This document shows, piece after piece, positions 9,022 to 16,860 of a stretch of DNA of 64,000 nt. Each line of letters begins with the position of its first letter. Position 1 is the stretch's first letter. The notes below the pieces were generated by a model. The model had not been told where the DNA came from. It did not search any database and was given only the letters and a program-made list of their open reading frames with translations. Origin of the DNA: JBCCDY01 sp039030555. GTDB lineage: Bacteria > Bacteroidota > Bacteroidia > Cytophagales > Cyclobacteriaceae. The DNA lies in assembly GCA_039030555.1 (NCBI GenBank), contig JBCCDY010000010.1:1-64000 (forward strand), in the 5' to 3' direction. A program made the position numbers and the translations under genes.

Positions 9022-11835
9022 ATGCCAAGAGATCGAAGTATCCGTTCAGTTCTTATTATTGGAAGCGGCCCAATTGTTATTGGTCAGGCATGTGAGTTTG
9101 ACTATTCAGGCTCTCAAGCAGCAAGATCACTAAGAGAAGAAGGCATTGAAGTGATCCTGATAAATAGTAATCCGGCTACCATTATGACGGATGAGGTAAC
9201 AGCCGATCATATCTACTTAAAACCACTGAATAAAAAGTCGATAAAAGAGATACTCTCGAAACACAATATCGATGCGGTTTTGCCTACTATGGGAGGACAA
9301 ACAGCTCTTAATCTCGCAATTGACTGTGAAAAAGCAGGGATTTGGGAGCATTTCGGCGTTAGAATCATTGGTGTTGATATTCATGCTATTGAAACCACAG
9401 AAGATCGTGAGAAATTCAGACTGAAGATGAAGGAAATTGATGTTAACGTCTGTGAAGGAAAAACAGCTACATCATTTCTACAAGGTAAAGAAATAGCACA
9501 GGACATAGGCTTCCCATTGGTGATAAGGCCTTCCTTTACTTTGGGAGGAACCGGAGGAGGATTCGTGAATACCCCGGAAGAATTTGATGAGGCTTTGAAT
9601 AGAGGCCTTCATGCTTCACCAATCCACGAGGTATTGGTAGAGCAAAGTATACTCGGGTGGAAGGAATTTGAACTAGAGTTACTAAGAGATAATATTGGAA
9701 ATGTTATTATAATCTGCTCCATCGAAAACTTCGACCCGATGGGCGTTCATACAGGGGACTCTATAACAGTGGCGCCCGCAATGACACTTCCGGATACGGT
9801 TTATCAGGAGATGAGAGATCTCGCCATCAAAATGATGAACGGAATAGGTCAATTTTCAGGAGGTTGCAATGTTCAGTTTGCGGTTGAACCAGAAACAGAC
9901 AAAATCATCGGGATTGAAATAAACCCGAGAGTTTCCAGATCTTCAGCTTTGGCATCCAAAGCCACAGGGTATCCAATTGCGAAGATTGCTGCAAAATTAG
10001 CTATCGGGTATAATCTTGATGAACTGAAGAATCAGATCACAAAAACCACTTCTGCCTTTTTTGAGCCAGCCTTAGACTATGTAATTGTAAAAATACCAAG
10101 GTGGAACTTTGATAAATTTAAAGGCTCTGACCGAAGGCTAGGACTTCAGATGAAGTCAGTCGGAGAAGTGATGGGGATAGGAAGGAATTTTCAGGAAGCC
10201 CTTCAAAAAGCATGTCAATCGCTTGAAATCAAAAGAAATGGTTTAGGTGCCGATGGTCGCGAACTTAAAGATCAGGAGCAAATCCTCGATAGTTTGGAAC
10301 ACCCAAGTTGGAACAGGTTGTTTCATGTTTATGATGCTTTTAAGCTTGGGATACCGTTCAAAACGGTTCAGAACCTGACAAAAATCGATAAATGGTTTTT
10401 GAAACAAATAGAAGAACTGATCGCAATTGAAGATGTAATTGAAAAATACTCTATCGAAACCATTCCAGCGGAGTTACTAAAACAAGCCAAGGAAAAAGGT
10501 TATGCTGATCGTCAACTCGGGCACCTTTTAAAATGTCTTGAAAGTGAAGTTTTCGATAAGAGAAAAGAACTGGGTATTAACAGGATCTATAAACTGGTGG
10601 ATACGTGCGCCGCTGAGTTTGAAGCAAAAACACCCTATTATTATTCAGCATTCGACGAAGAGAACGAGTCTGTTCCTTCCGATAAGAAAAAAGTAGTCGT
10701 TCTGGGTTCCGGTCCGAATAGAATCGGCCAGGGAATCGAGTTCGATTATTGTTGTGTTCATGGTGTTCTGGCTGCAAAGGAGTGTGGGTATGAAACCATC
10801 ATGATCAACTGTAATCCGGAAACGGTATCTACAGATTTTGATATAGCTGACAAGCTATACTTCGAACCTGTTTTCTGGGAGCATATTTATGAAATAATCC
10901 TTCATGAAAAGCCTGAAGGTGTTATCGTTCAGTTAGGGGGTCAAACCGCACTTAAACTGGCTGAAAAACTCAACCGTTACGGGATCAAAATCCTTGGTAC
11001 AAGTTTTGAAACACTTGATCTCGCAGAAGATAGGGGTCGATTTTCTGATCTATTAAAGGAAAATGATATTCCTTATCCTCAATATGGTGTAATTGAAGAT
11101 GCCGACGAAGCACTTGAGTTATGTAAGGAAATCGGTTTTCCACTGCTAGTAAGACCCTCATATGTGCTAGGCGGACAGTCAATGAAAATCGTGATAAACG
11201 AAAAGGAGCTGGAAAAGCATGTAGTGGATATCATGAAAGATCGTCCAGATGGGAGAATCTTGTTAGATCATTTTCTTGACGGTGCGATAGAAGCAGAAGC
11301 CGATGCCATTTGTGATGGTGAAGATGTTTACATCATTGGTATCATGCAGCATATCGAGCCTGCGGGCATCCACTCTGGAGATTCTTATGCCGTTCTGCCT
11401 CCCTTTAATTTAGGAGATTTTCTGATTAGACAAATTGAAGCTTACACCAAAAAAATAGCGCTTGCTTTAAAAACAGTTGGTATCCTGAATATTCAATTTG
11501 CAATAAAAGACGATCAGGTTTACATCATAGAAGCGAACCCCAGAGCGTCAAGGACTGTACCTTTCATCTGTAAAGCATATCGTGAACCATACATCAATTA
11601 TGCGACGAAGATTATGCTTGGAGAGAAGAAAATCAAAGACTTTGACTTCAATCCTCATAAGCATGGATATGCAATAAAAGAACCAGTTTTTTCTTTTAAC
11701 AAATTTCCGAAGGTGAATAAGGAACTAGGTCCGGAAATGAAATCGACGGGTGAAGCCATTTATTTCATAGATGATTTAATGGACGATTATTTTCTGGATG
11801 TTTACAACGAACGAAACCTTTATTTGAGTAGGTAG
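9022..11835 (+). CDS. carB: Carbamoyl-phosphate synthase large subunit, short form
   Basis: The product makes carbamoyl phosphate from bicarbonate, ATP and glutamine-derived ammonia for pyrimidine and arginine synthesis. It shows the internal duplication of CarB: an N-terminal half beginning LIIGSGPIVIGQACEFDYSG and a second half near residue 556 beginning VVVLGSGPNRIGQGIEFDY, each with an ATP-grasp module (RPSFTLGGTGGG and RPSYVLGGQSM). At 937 residues it is ~130 shorter than the E. coli enzyme: it stops soon after the second synthetase domain and lacks the C-terminal MGS-like allosteric domain where UMP and ornithine act. As far as I recall this short form is common in Bacteroidota, so it is not a local truncation. 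carA is not in the window. Confidence 0.96.
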   Translation: MPRDRSIRSVLIIGSGPIVIGQACEFDYSGSQAARSLREEGIEVILINSNPATIMTDEVTADHIYLKPLNKKSIKEILSKHNIDAVLPTMGGQTALNLAIDCEKAGIWEHFGVRIIGVDIHAIETTEDREKFRLKMKEIDVNVCEGKTATSFLQGKEIAQDIGFPLVIRPSFTLGGTGGGFVNTPEEFDEALNRGLHASPIHEVLVEQSILGWKEFELELLRDNIGNVIIICSIENFDPMGVHTGDSITVAPAMTLPDTVYQEMRDLAIKMMNGIGQFSGGCNVQFAVEPETDKIIGIEINPRVSRSSALASKATGYPIAKIAAKLAIGYNLDELKNQITKTTSAFFEPALDYVIVKIPRWNFDKFKGSDRRLGLQMKSVGEVMGIGRNFQEALQKACQSLEIKRNGLGADGRELKDQEQILDSLEHPSWNRLFHVYDAFKLGIPFKTVQNLTKIDKWFLKQIEELIAIEDVIEKYSIETIPAELLKQAKEKGYADRQLGHLLKCLESEVFDKRKELGINRIYKLVDTCAAEFEAKTPYYYSAFDEENESVPSDKKKVVVLGSGPNRIGQGIEFDYCCVHGVLAAKECGYETIMINCNPETVSTDFDIADKLYFEPVFWEHIYEIILHEKPEGVIVQLGGQTALKLAEKLNRYGIKILGTSFETLDLAEDRGRFSDLLKENDIPYPQYGVIEDADEALELCKEIGFPLLVRPSYVLGGQSMKIVINEKELEKHVVDIMKDRPDGRILLDHFLDGAIEAEADAICDGEDVYIIGIMQHIEPAGIHSGDSYAVLPPFNLGDFLIRQIEAYTKKIALALKTVGILNIQFAIKDDQVYIIEANPRASRTVPFICKAYREPYINYATKIMLGEKKIKDFDFNPHKHGYAIKEPVFSFNKFPKVNKELGPEMKSTGEAIYFIDDLMDDYFLDVYNERNLYLSR

Positions 11836-11850
11836 TACTATAATAGACTG

Positions 11851-12105
11851 ATGCTAAAGTTTCTCATTATTCTTTTTTTGATCGTCTACATTGTTTCCAA
11901 ACTCTTTGGTTCGGTGTTTGGATTTTTGTTTTCTCAATCGGGAAAAAGAGGAGGAGCTTTCAAGCAACATAGCAGGAATAATCATTACCAAAATCAGCCG
12001 AAGGATGGAAATGTGAGAGTTGACTATGTACCCGAGAAGCGGCAGAAGAGAGTGAAGAAGCAGGGCAACACCGGAGAATATGTTGACTTTGAAGAGATCG
12101 ACTAA
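11851..12105 (+). CDS. DUF4834-like small membrane protein
   Basis: The 84-residue product has one N-terminal membrane helix (LKFLIILFLIVYIVSKLFG) and a basic, Gln/Asn/Lys-rich tail ending GEYVDFEEID. This arrangement and ending match the DUF4834 proteins of Bacteroidota, whose function is not known. The gene starts 15 bp after carB and is probably cotranscribed. An opposite-strand open frame covers the same bases but lacks such a recognisable pattern. Confidence 0.7.
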   Translation: MLKFLIILFLIVYIVSKLFGSVFGFLFSQSGKRGGAFKQHSRNNHYQNQPKDGNVRVDYVPEKRQKRVKKQGNTGEYVDFEEID

Positions 12106-12183
12106 AAAATTCAGTAAACCTTCTTCTTTCCCCCAACCCATTTAAGTTTTCTTGATTTAAGTCTTAGAGTACTTTTTTAAATC

Positions 12184-12239
12184 AACTAAATTATTAGTTA
12201 AATAATTAATTGCGTAGTTGTATAACTAATAATTTAGTT
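12184..12239 (+). promoter_or_regulatory. Paired operator dyads upstream of the BlaI-type repressor
   Basis: Two copies of the dyad AACTAA-N4-TTAGTT occupy 12184-12199 and 12224-12239. Their centres are exactly 40 bp apart, close to four helical turns, and the whole unit is a 17-bp perfect inverted repeat (12184-12200 against 12223-12239). BlaI/MecI proteins bind such dyads as dimers and repress their own operon, so these are probably autoregulatory operators. Confidence 0.75.
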
Positions 12240-12266
12240 ATATATTCAAATCATACTTATATTAAT

Positions 12267-12647
12267 ATGCAGTTACTTACAAAAGCAGAAGAGGAAATTA
12301 TGCAGGTTTTATGGAAGCTCAAAAACGCTTTCATAAAAGATGTTTTGGAAGAGTTTAAAGACACAAAGCCTGCTTATAATACTGTATCGACCATTGTTCG
12401 GATTTTAGAAAAAAAGGGTTTTGTAAGCCATAAATCTTACGGGAAAACACATCAATACCATCCAGTAATTGGTCGTGATGAATATCGGAAGTTTTATCTC
12501 AATAATTTTTTATCGAAACATTTTGGAGGTTCTTTTTCTAGTTTGGTTTCTTTTTTTGCGAAAGAACATGATATGAACTTGAAAGAAGTTGATGAACTCA
12601 TGAAGCATATTAAAGAAGATCTTAATTCAGAAAAGGATGATAAGTAG
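12267..12647 (+). CDS. BlaI/MecI/CopY family transcriptional repressor
   Basis: The 126-residue product opens LTKAEEEIMQVLWKLKNAFI and continues with a winged helix (KPAYNTVSTIVRILEKKGFV) and a C-terminal dimerisation helix, the standard BlaI/MecI layout. The ATG at 12267 is preferred over an upstream TTG at 12210, because the extra 19 codons would run into the operator region and add nothing homologous. It overlaps the M56 peptidase gene by 11 bp. In characterised systems the M56 partner triggers cleavage or release of the repressor; here the inducing signal is not known. Two operator dyads lie just upstream, which supports autoregulation. Confidence 0.92.
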   Translation: MQLLTKAEEEIMQVLWKLKNAFIKDVLEEFKDTKPAYNTVSTIVRILEKKGFVSHKSYGKTHQYHPVIGRDEYRKFYLNNFLSKHFGGSFSSLVSFFAKEHDMNLKEVDELMKHIKEDLNSEKDDK

Positions 12648-14124
12648 TATCGATTATTTTCTGGAATTTAACATCGTGCTTGTCCTACTTGGGATTATTT
12701 ATATGATCCTATTTAGGGAAGAACCTAATTTCAGGTTCAGGAGGTTTTTCATTTTGAGCTCTATTAGCTTATCAATTCTTCTCCCTTTTATTTCATTTAA
12801 AGCGAATTCGCCATTCCCAATTATTTCCCAATCGATCTCCAAATCTGCTAGTGAATTGAGTTTTATAGTACTCCAAGAGATTATAATCACATCTGAAGAA
12901 GTAGAGTTTTGGAATTTCCCAAGGGTTATTTTGGGAGTTTATGTTCTGATTGTTCTATTCATTATCATTCGTTTTCTGTTAGGGATCATAAATATTATTC
13001 GAATTAAAAGAAACTCCAATAGTAAGATCACCAGGTTCAGACCCTTCTGGATTATAGAAAATGATTCAATCAACGGCACGTTTACTTTCTTCAATTATTT
13101 ATTCACTAACAATAGAAAGCACTTAACTCCACAAGTCATATCCCACGAAAAAGCACATGTAAATGAACGTCATAGCGTTGATATCATATTAGTAAATATG
13201 CTCACAGCACTTTTTTGGGCTAATCCAATGAGCTGGTATTTCAGAAAACATCTTCAAGACTTGCATGAGTTTTTGGCTGATAGAAAAGCACTTAGAGATG
13301 GAGGTGAAACTGAATATATCAATACACTTCTTTCACAAACTGTCCCTGGATTACAGCTATCAGTGGGCCATTATCTAAATAAGTCTTTAACACTAAAGCG
13401 ATTAAAAATGATGAAAGCTAAAAATGAAAAAATAAAAAAGTGGAAGCTAGCGGTTGCTTTCACTTTTATGGCATGCTCTGGTATTCTAATAGGTTGCAAT
13501 GAAGATGTGATTAAGGATGTTGATGACGTTCTGCTCACGGCAACGCAACTCCAAGTTCCTGAAAAATATAAGAATGACTTAAAACAATATCAGGAAGCGA
13601 ACCCAGATGCGGATTTTGTATACATACAGATCGATTCTAAAAACGAAGAGGCATTTAATAGAATAAAAAGCCTGGATCCTAAGAGTATCGCGATTATGGA
13701 AGTTGATAAAAGTAAAGAAACGATCTCCTTGCTTTTCAATAGAAATGGTGCTTTGAGGTCTTCACAAGATAAGGGTCCTGACGAAAATGGTATTTATACC
13801 ATTGTAGAAGAAGCTGCTAGCCCCTCTATCGGATTGCCAAACTTCTATCAATACATCAGGGAGAATTTGAAGTACCCGGAGCAAGCCAAGAAACTTGGGG
13901 TTGAAGGAAAAGTCTTGGTACAATTTGTTGTAAATGAGAAAGGGGAATTGACTAATGTAAAGGCAGTAAAAGGAATAGGAGCGGGTTGTGATGCCGAAGC
14001 CGTTCGCGTTATTAATGAAGCAATGGCTTGGAAGCCGGGTAGGGAAAACGGTAAAGCGGTAAAACAAAGAATAATCTTACCGATCTCATTCGCTCTAAAA
14101 GGCGATTCGAACAATAAAGGCTGA
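12637..14124 (+). CDS. M56 family (BlaR1/MecR1-like) membrane metallopeptidase fused to a TonB C-terminal domain
   Basis: The 495-residue product has N-terminal membrane helices (~residues 5-140), the zinc motif HEKAH within VISHEKAHVNERHSVDII, a downstream LQDLHEFLADRKAL segment giving the third ligand region, and a further membrane helix near residue 275. The periplasmic end, from about residue 396, is a TonB C-terminal domain (NLKYPEQAKKLGVEGKVLVQF, then a terminal beta hairpin). BlaR1 carries a beta-lactam sensor there instead, so this protein either senses another signal or transduces energy. It overlaps the blaI-type gene by 11 bp and forms an operon with it. The fusion is recurrent in Bacteroidota; its ligand is not known. 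Confidence 0.88.
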   Translation: MISSIDYFLEFNIVLVLLGIIYMILFREEPNFRFRRFFILSSISLSILLPFISFKANSPFPIISQSISKSASELSFIVLQEIIITSEEVEFWNFPRVILGVYVLIVLFIIIRFLLGIINIIRIKRNSNSKITRFRPFWIIENDSINGTFTFFNYLFTNNRKHLTPQVISHEKAHVNERHSVDIILVNMLTALFWANPMSWYFRKHLQDLHEFLADRKALRDGGETEYINTLLSQTVPGLQLSVGHYLNKSLTLKRLKMMKAKNEKIKKWKLAVAFTFMACSGILIGCNEDVIKDVDDVLLTATQLQVPEKYKNDLKQYQEANPDADFVYIQIDSKNEEAFNRIKSLDPKSIAIMEVDKSKETISLLFNRNGALRSSQDKGPDENGIYTIVEEAASPSIGLPNFYQYIRENLKYPEQAKKLGVEGKVLVQFVVNEKGELTNVKAVKGIGAGCDAEAVRVINEAMAWKPGRENGKAVKQRIILPISFALKGDSNNKG

Positions 14125-14170
14125 ATAACTTCTTCTTTAGGATTTACTAATTTCCCTAGATATAATTGTA

Positions 14171-14203
14171 AGCAGTAAGAATATTATTCTTACGGCTTTT
14201 TTA
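14171..14203 (+). terminator. Intrinsic terminator after the blaI-M56 operon
   Basis: A stem GTAAGAAT/ATTCTTAC (14175-14182 with 14186-14193), extended by AGC/GCT around one mismatch, is followed by a run of six T. It lies ~50 bp after the M56 stop. Confidence 0.75.
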
Positions 14204-14227
14204 GTGCTTCGAAGGTTAAAGATGATT

Positions 14228-14461
14228 TTAAAAAGACCTTAGCTTTCTACTTTTGACCTTGGGCTTCTTCGTTTTGCTTTTGATCTTGTCATATTTATAG
14301 CTCTTATAAATCGTATTACTTTGCTGATTTTGATAAACATGCACAGTTTTTGAGCAGGAACTTAAAAAAATCATAGCCAAAGCGAAGAATGGAATTCTTA
14401 AGAGCGTAAAAGGATTCTTATTTTCAGAAAATTTGAAAAAAACAGGTATGGTAATATCCAT
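14228..14461 (-). CDS. Small predicted lipoprotein
   Basis: The 77-residue product has a hydrophobic segment ending in a lipobox-like MIFLSSC, followed by a short tail with many Lys, Ser and Tyr residues (SYKYDKIKSKTKKPKVKSRK). The N-region before the hydrophobic core is unusually long (~20 residues), so the start is uncertain; no better ATG exists upstream of the core. It is convergent with the M56 gene and divergent from the thioredoxin gene. Function is not recognised, and a chance open frame is possible. Confidence 0.5.
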   Translation of the reverse strand: MDITIPVFFKFSENKNPFTLLRIPFFALAMIFLSSCSKTVHVYQNQQSNTIYKSYKYDKIKSKTKKPKVKSRKLRSF

Positions 14462-14547
14462 GACTATGATTTTGTAGCCAGTACAAACAAGTTTTTATAA
14501 TTTTGGGAGATTATTCCCAGTTTAGGGTTCTACTAGTTTACTTAAGA

Positions 14548-15954
14548 ATGACACGTATTTGCATAATTACCATTGTTTCTGTTTTAAGCTTTATTAGCCA
14601 TGCGAAAGCGCAGTCCTATGAAATAGAAATTAAAGTTGATGGTATTGAAGACTCTGTTCTTTATTTGGGGTATCACTTTGGGAATCAAAAATTTCTAAGA
14701 GATACAGCTGAAATCGTTAATTCTACAGCGGTTTTTAAAGGAGAAGAAACTTTAGATCCAGGTGTTTATTTTGCCTATAACCCAAATACTTATTTTGAAT
14801 TTGTAGTCAAAGAGCAGGAGTTTTCGCTGGAAACTAAAGCCCCTGATTACTTAATGAACCTTAAAGTTCAAGGCTCCGGTGAAAATGAGGTTTTCAAAAC
14901 CTTTCATCAATACATGAAGAAAAGCCAGGAGAAAGCTGATGGCTTGAATCAGAAATACGAAACTGCACTCAATAAGGAAGATTCTTTGTCTATTGGTGAA
15001 GAGATCCAATCTATTGCTAAAGACACCAAACAATTCAGAAAAGAATTAATAGAGAATAATGAAGGTTCCTTTGTGGCTAAAGTGTTATTGGCAATGGAAA
15101 AACCAGAAATACCAGATGCTGCTGGAGAAGGGCTTGAAGAGAACGAAAAACGACAAATACAATTCAATTATTATAGAGAGCATTTCTTCGATAATATTGA
15201 TTTTACTTCCGATAATCTGCTAAGAACCCCTGTAATCCATCCTAAGATCATCGAATATATGGAGCGTCTGACTCCTCAACATCCCGATTCCATTAAATAT
15301 GCCGCTGAGTTTCTCATCGAAAAAGCAAAACCGAACCCTGCATTTTTCCGGTATGTACTCGTGACTTTGACGAGTAAGTATGAGCAGTCAAAGCAAATGG
15401 GTATGGATGCTGTATTTGTCCACCTTGCTGAAAAATACTATTTGACTGGTCAAGCTGATTGGATCTCTGAGGATACCAGAAAGAAATTTGAAGAGCGTGT
15501 TTCTGACCTTAAACCCAATTTAATTGGTAAGAAAGCACCTTCATTGAATCTGGTCGATACTGCATCTAAATCAGTAAGTCTTGAAAATATTGATAGCCGT
15601 TACACTGTATTGTATTTCTACGACCCTGATTGTGGACATTGTAAGAAAAAAACACCTGAATTGAGAAGCGAATACTCTCAACTAAAAGAGTTAGGTGCTG
15701 AAGTGCTTTGTATAAATATTCAAACAGACGTAAAGAAATGGAAAGATTTTATCAAAGAAAAAGAACTATCTGAATGGTATAACCTGGCCGATCCGAATAT
15801 TAGAAGCAACTTCCGAAGGGATTATAATGTAAAAAGTACACCTACCATCTATATTCTTGATGAGGATAAAAAAATACTGGCCAAGAAAATCGGAGTGGAA
15901 CAAGTCAAAGAAATACTAGAAATAGAAGAAAGAATCAGGACCTCAGGCTCTTAG
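14548..15954 (+). CDS. TlpA-like thiol-disulfide protein with DUF4369-type N-terminal domain
   Basis: The 468-residue product has a signal peptide ending HAKAQ, an N-terminal DUF4369-like beta domain (IKVDGIEDSVLYLGYHFGN), a helical middle section (~120-330, DUF5106-like) and a C-terminal thioredoxin fold with the active site DPDCGHCKKKTPEL. Such periplasmic proteins are common in Bacteroidota and are thought to reduce or rearrange disulfides. The ATG at 14548 is chosen because it begins directly before the signal peptide; an upstream in-frame start at 14503 would add 15 residues of no clear role. Its substrate is not known. Confidence 0.88.
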   Translation: MTRICIITIVSVLSFISHAKAQSYEIEIKVDGIEDSVLYLGYHFGNQKFLRDTAEIVNSTAVFKGEETLDPGVYFAYNPNTYFEFVVKEQEFSLETKAPDYLMNLKVQGSGENEVFKTFHQYMKKSQEKADGLNQKYETALNKEDSLSIGEEIQSIAKDTKQFRKELIENNEGSFVAKVLLAMEKPEIPDAAGEGLEENEKRQIQFNYYREHFFDNIDFTSDNLLRTPVIHPKIIEYMERLTPQHPDSIKYAAEFLIEKAKPNPAFFRYVLVTLTSKYEQSKQMGMDAVFVHLAEKYYLTGQADWISEDTRKKFEERVSDLKPNLIGKKAPSLNLVDTASKSVSLENIDSRYTVLYFYDPDCGHCKKKTPELRSEYSQLKELGAEVLCINIQTDVKKWKDFIKEKELSEWYNLADPNIRSNFRRDYNVKSTPTIYILDEDKKILAKKIGVEQVKEILEIEERIRTSGS

Positions 15955-15957
15955 AAC

Positions 15958-16860
15958 TTATTTATTCCATTTCAATTCGAATATGTCGTCTCTTGCGTAA
16001 TGACCAACTGGGTCAAAATCCATTTTGCCTTTGGCTATCAGGCTCATATCAAGTTCAGCAGTTAAAACCCCCACTTCGTCGAATAAGGGGCCAATCACAG
16101 TATTACCTAAAGGGTCAATAATAATACTGCCACCCTTGCTCATGATTTCAGGAAAGTCCGATACATTTTCACCTTCTAATTCCGGGTAGTCATCTTTTTT
16201 GACAAATTGATTACAGCCCAATACAAAACATCTTCCTTCTGTAGCGATATGCTTCATTGTGGATTGCCAACTTTCTCGATGATCAGCAGTAGGTGCGAGA
16301 TAGATTTCAACTCCTTGCTTGTAAAGAGCTGTTCGAGCTAGAGGCATATAGTTTTCCCAACAAATAAGGCCTCCTAATTTGCCTATTTCACTATCAACGA
16401 CATTTAGATCTTTTCCGTCGCCTTCTCCCCAGATGATTCGTTCAGCAGCCGTAGGTTTCAACTTTCTGTGCTTCAAAACCAAATTCCCTTTTCGGTCATA
16501 AAGAAGCATAGTGCAATAAAGGGTTCCGGTTTTACCCCGCTCTACTACTCCTATCGATATGAAGCAATTGAATTTTTTGGCTAAAGAACCCAAATGTTCA
16601 CTTTCTTTTCCGGGAACTTTTATACAATTTTCCCAGTATTTCAACCATGTGGAACGCCCTTCTTCACTTCTGCTACCGACAACAGTACCGAATGACAGCC
16701 CTCTTGGATAGGCCGGGATAAAAGCTTCGGGAAATAGTACCAGGTCGGGACGCTCTTTTGATACCTTTTTTAAGTAAGCTTCAATTTTCGATAGAGTTCC
16801 TTTCAGGTCAAAAAGAACTGGAGCGGCCTGTATAAGCGATACCTTAACTTTTTGCTTCAT
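15958..16860 (-). CDS. Nitrilase-family carbon-nitrogen hydrolase
   Basis: The 300-residue cytoplasmic enzyme shows the family triad as Glu45 (LFPEAFIPAYPRG), Lys133 (HRKLKPT) and Cys167 (GGLICWENYMPLAR). The WENYMP segment and the PAYPRG motif match true nitrilases (nitrile to carboxylate and ammonia) better than amidases or omega-amidases. Length is normal for single-domain nitrilases. It overlaps the upstream aminopeptidase gene by 17 bp on the same strand, so the two are probably coexpressed, but no functional link is clear. The natural nitrile cannot be told from sequence. Confidence 0.88.
   Translation of the reverse strand: MKQKVKVSLIQAAPVLFDLKGTLSKIEAYLKKVSKERPDLVLFPEAFIPAYPRGLSFGTVVGSRSEEGRSTWLKYWENCIKVPGKESEHLGSLAKKFNCFISIGVVERGKTGTLYCTMLLYDRKGNLVLKHRKLKPTAAERIIWGEGDGKDLNVVDSEIGKLGGLICWENYMPLARTALYKQGVEIYLAPTADHRESWQSTMKHIATEGRCFVLGCNQFVKKDDYPELEGENVSDFPEIMSKGGSIIIDPLGNTVIGPLFDEVGVLTAELDMSLIAKGKMDFDPVGHYARDDIFELKWNK

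Noticed and set aside
9022..11835. CarB truncated by mutation because the MGS domain is missing
   Set aside because: The end is clean and no homologous remnant follows; short CarB is, to my knowledge, usual in this phylum.
11854..12141. Minus-strand 95-residue open frame opposite the DUF4834-like gene
   Set aside because: It is antisense to a gene with a recognisable membrane helix and tail, and shows no motif or promoter of its own.
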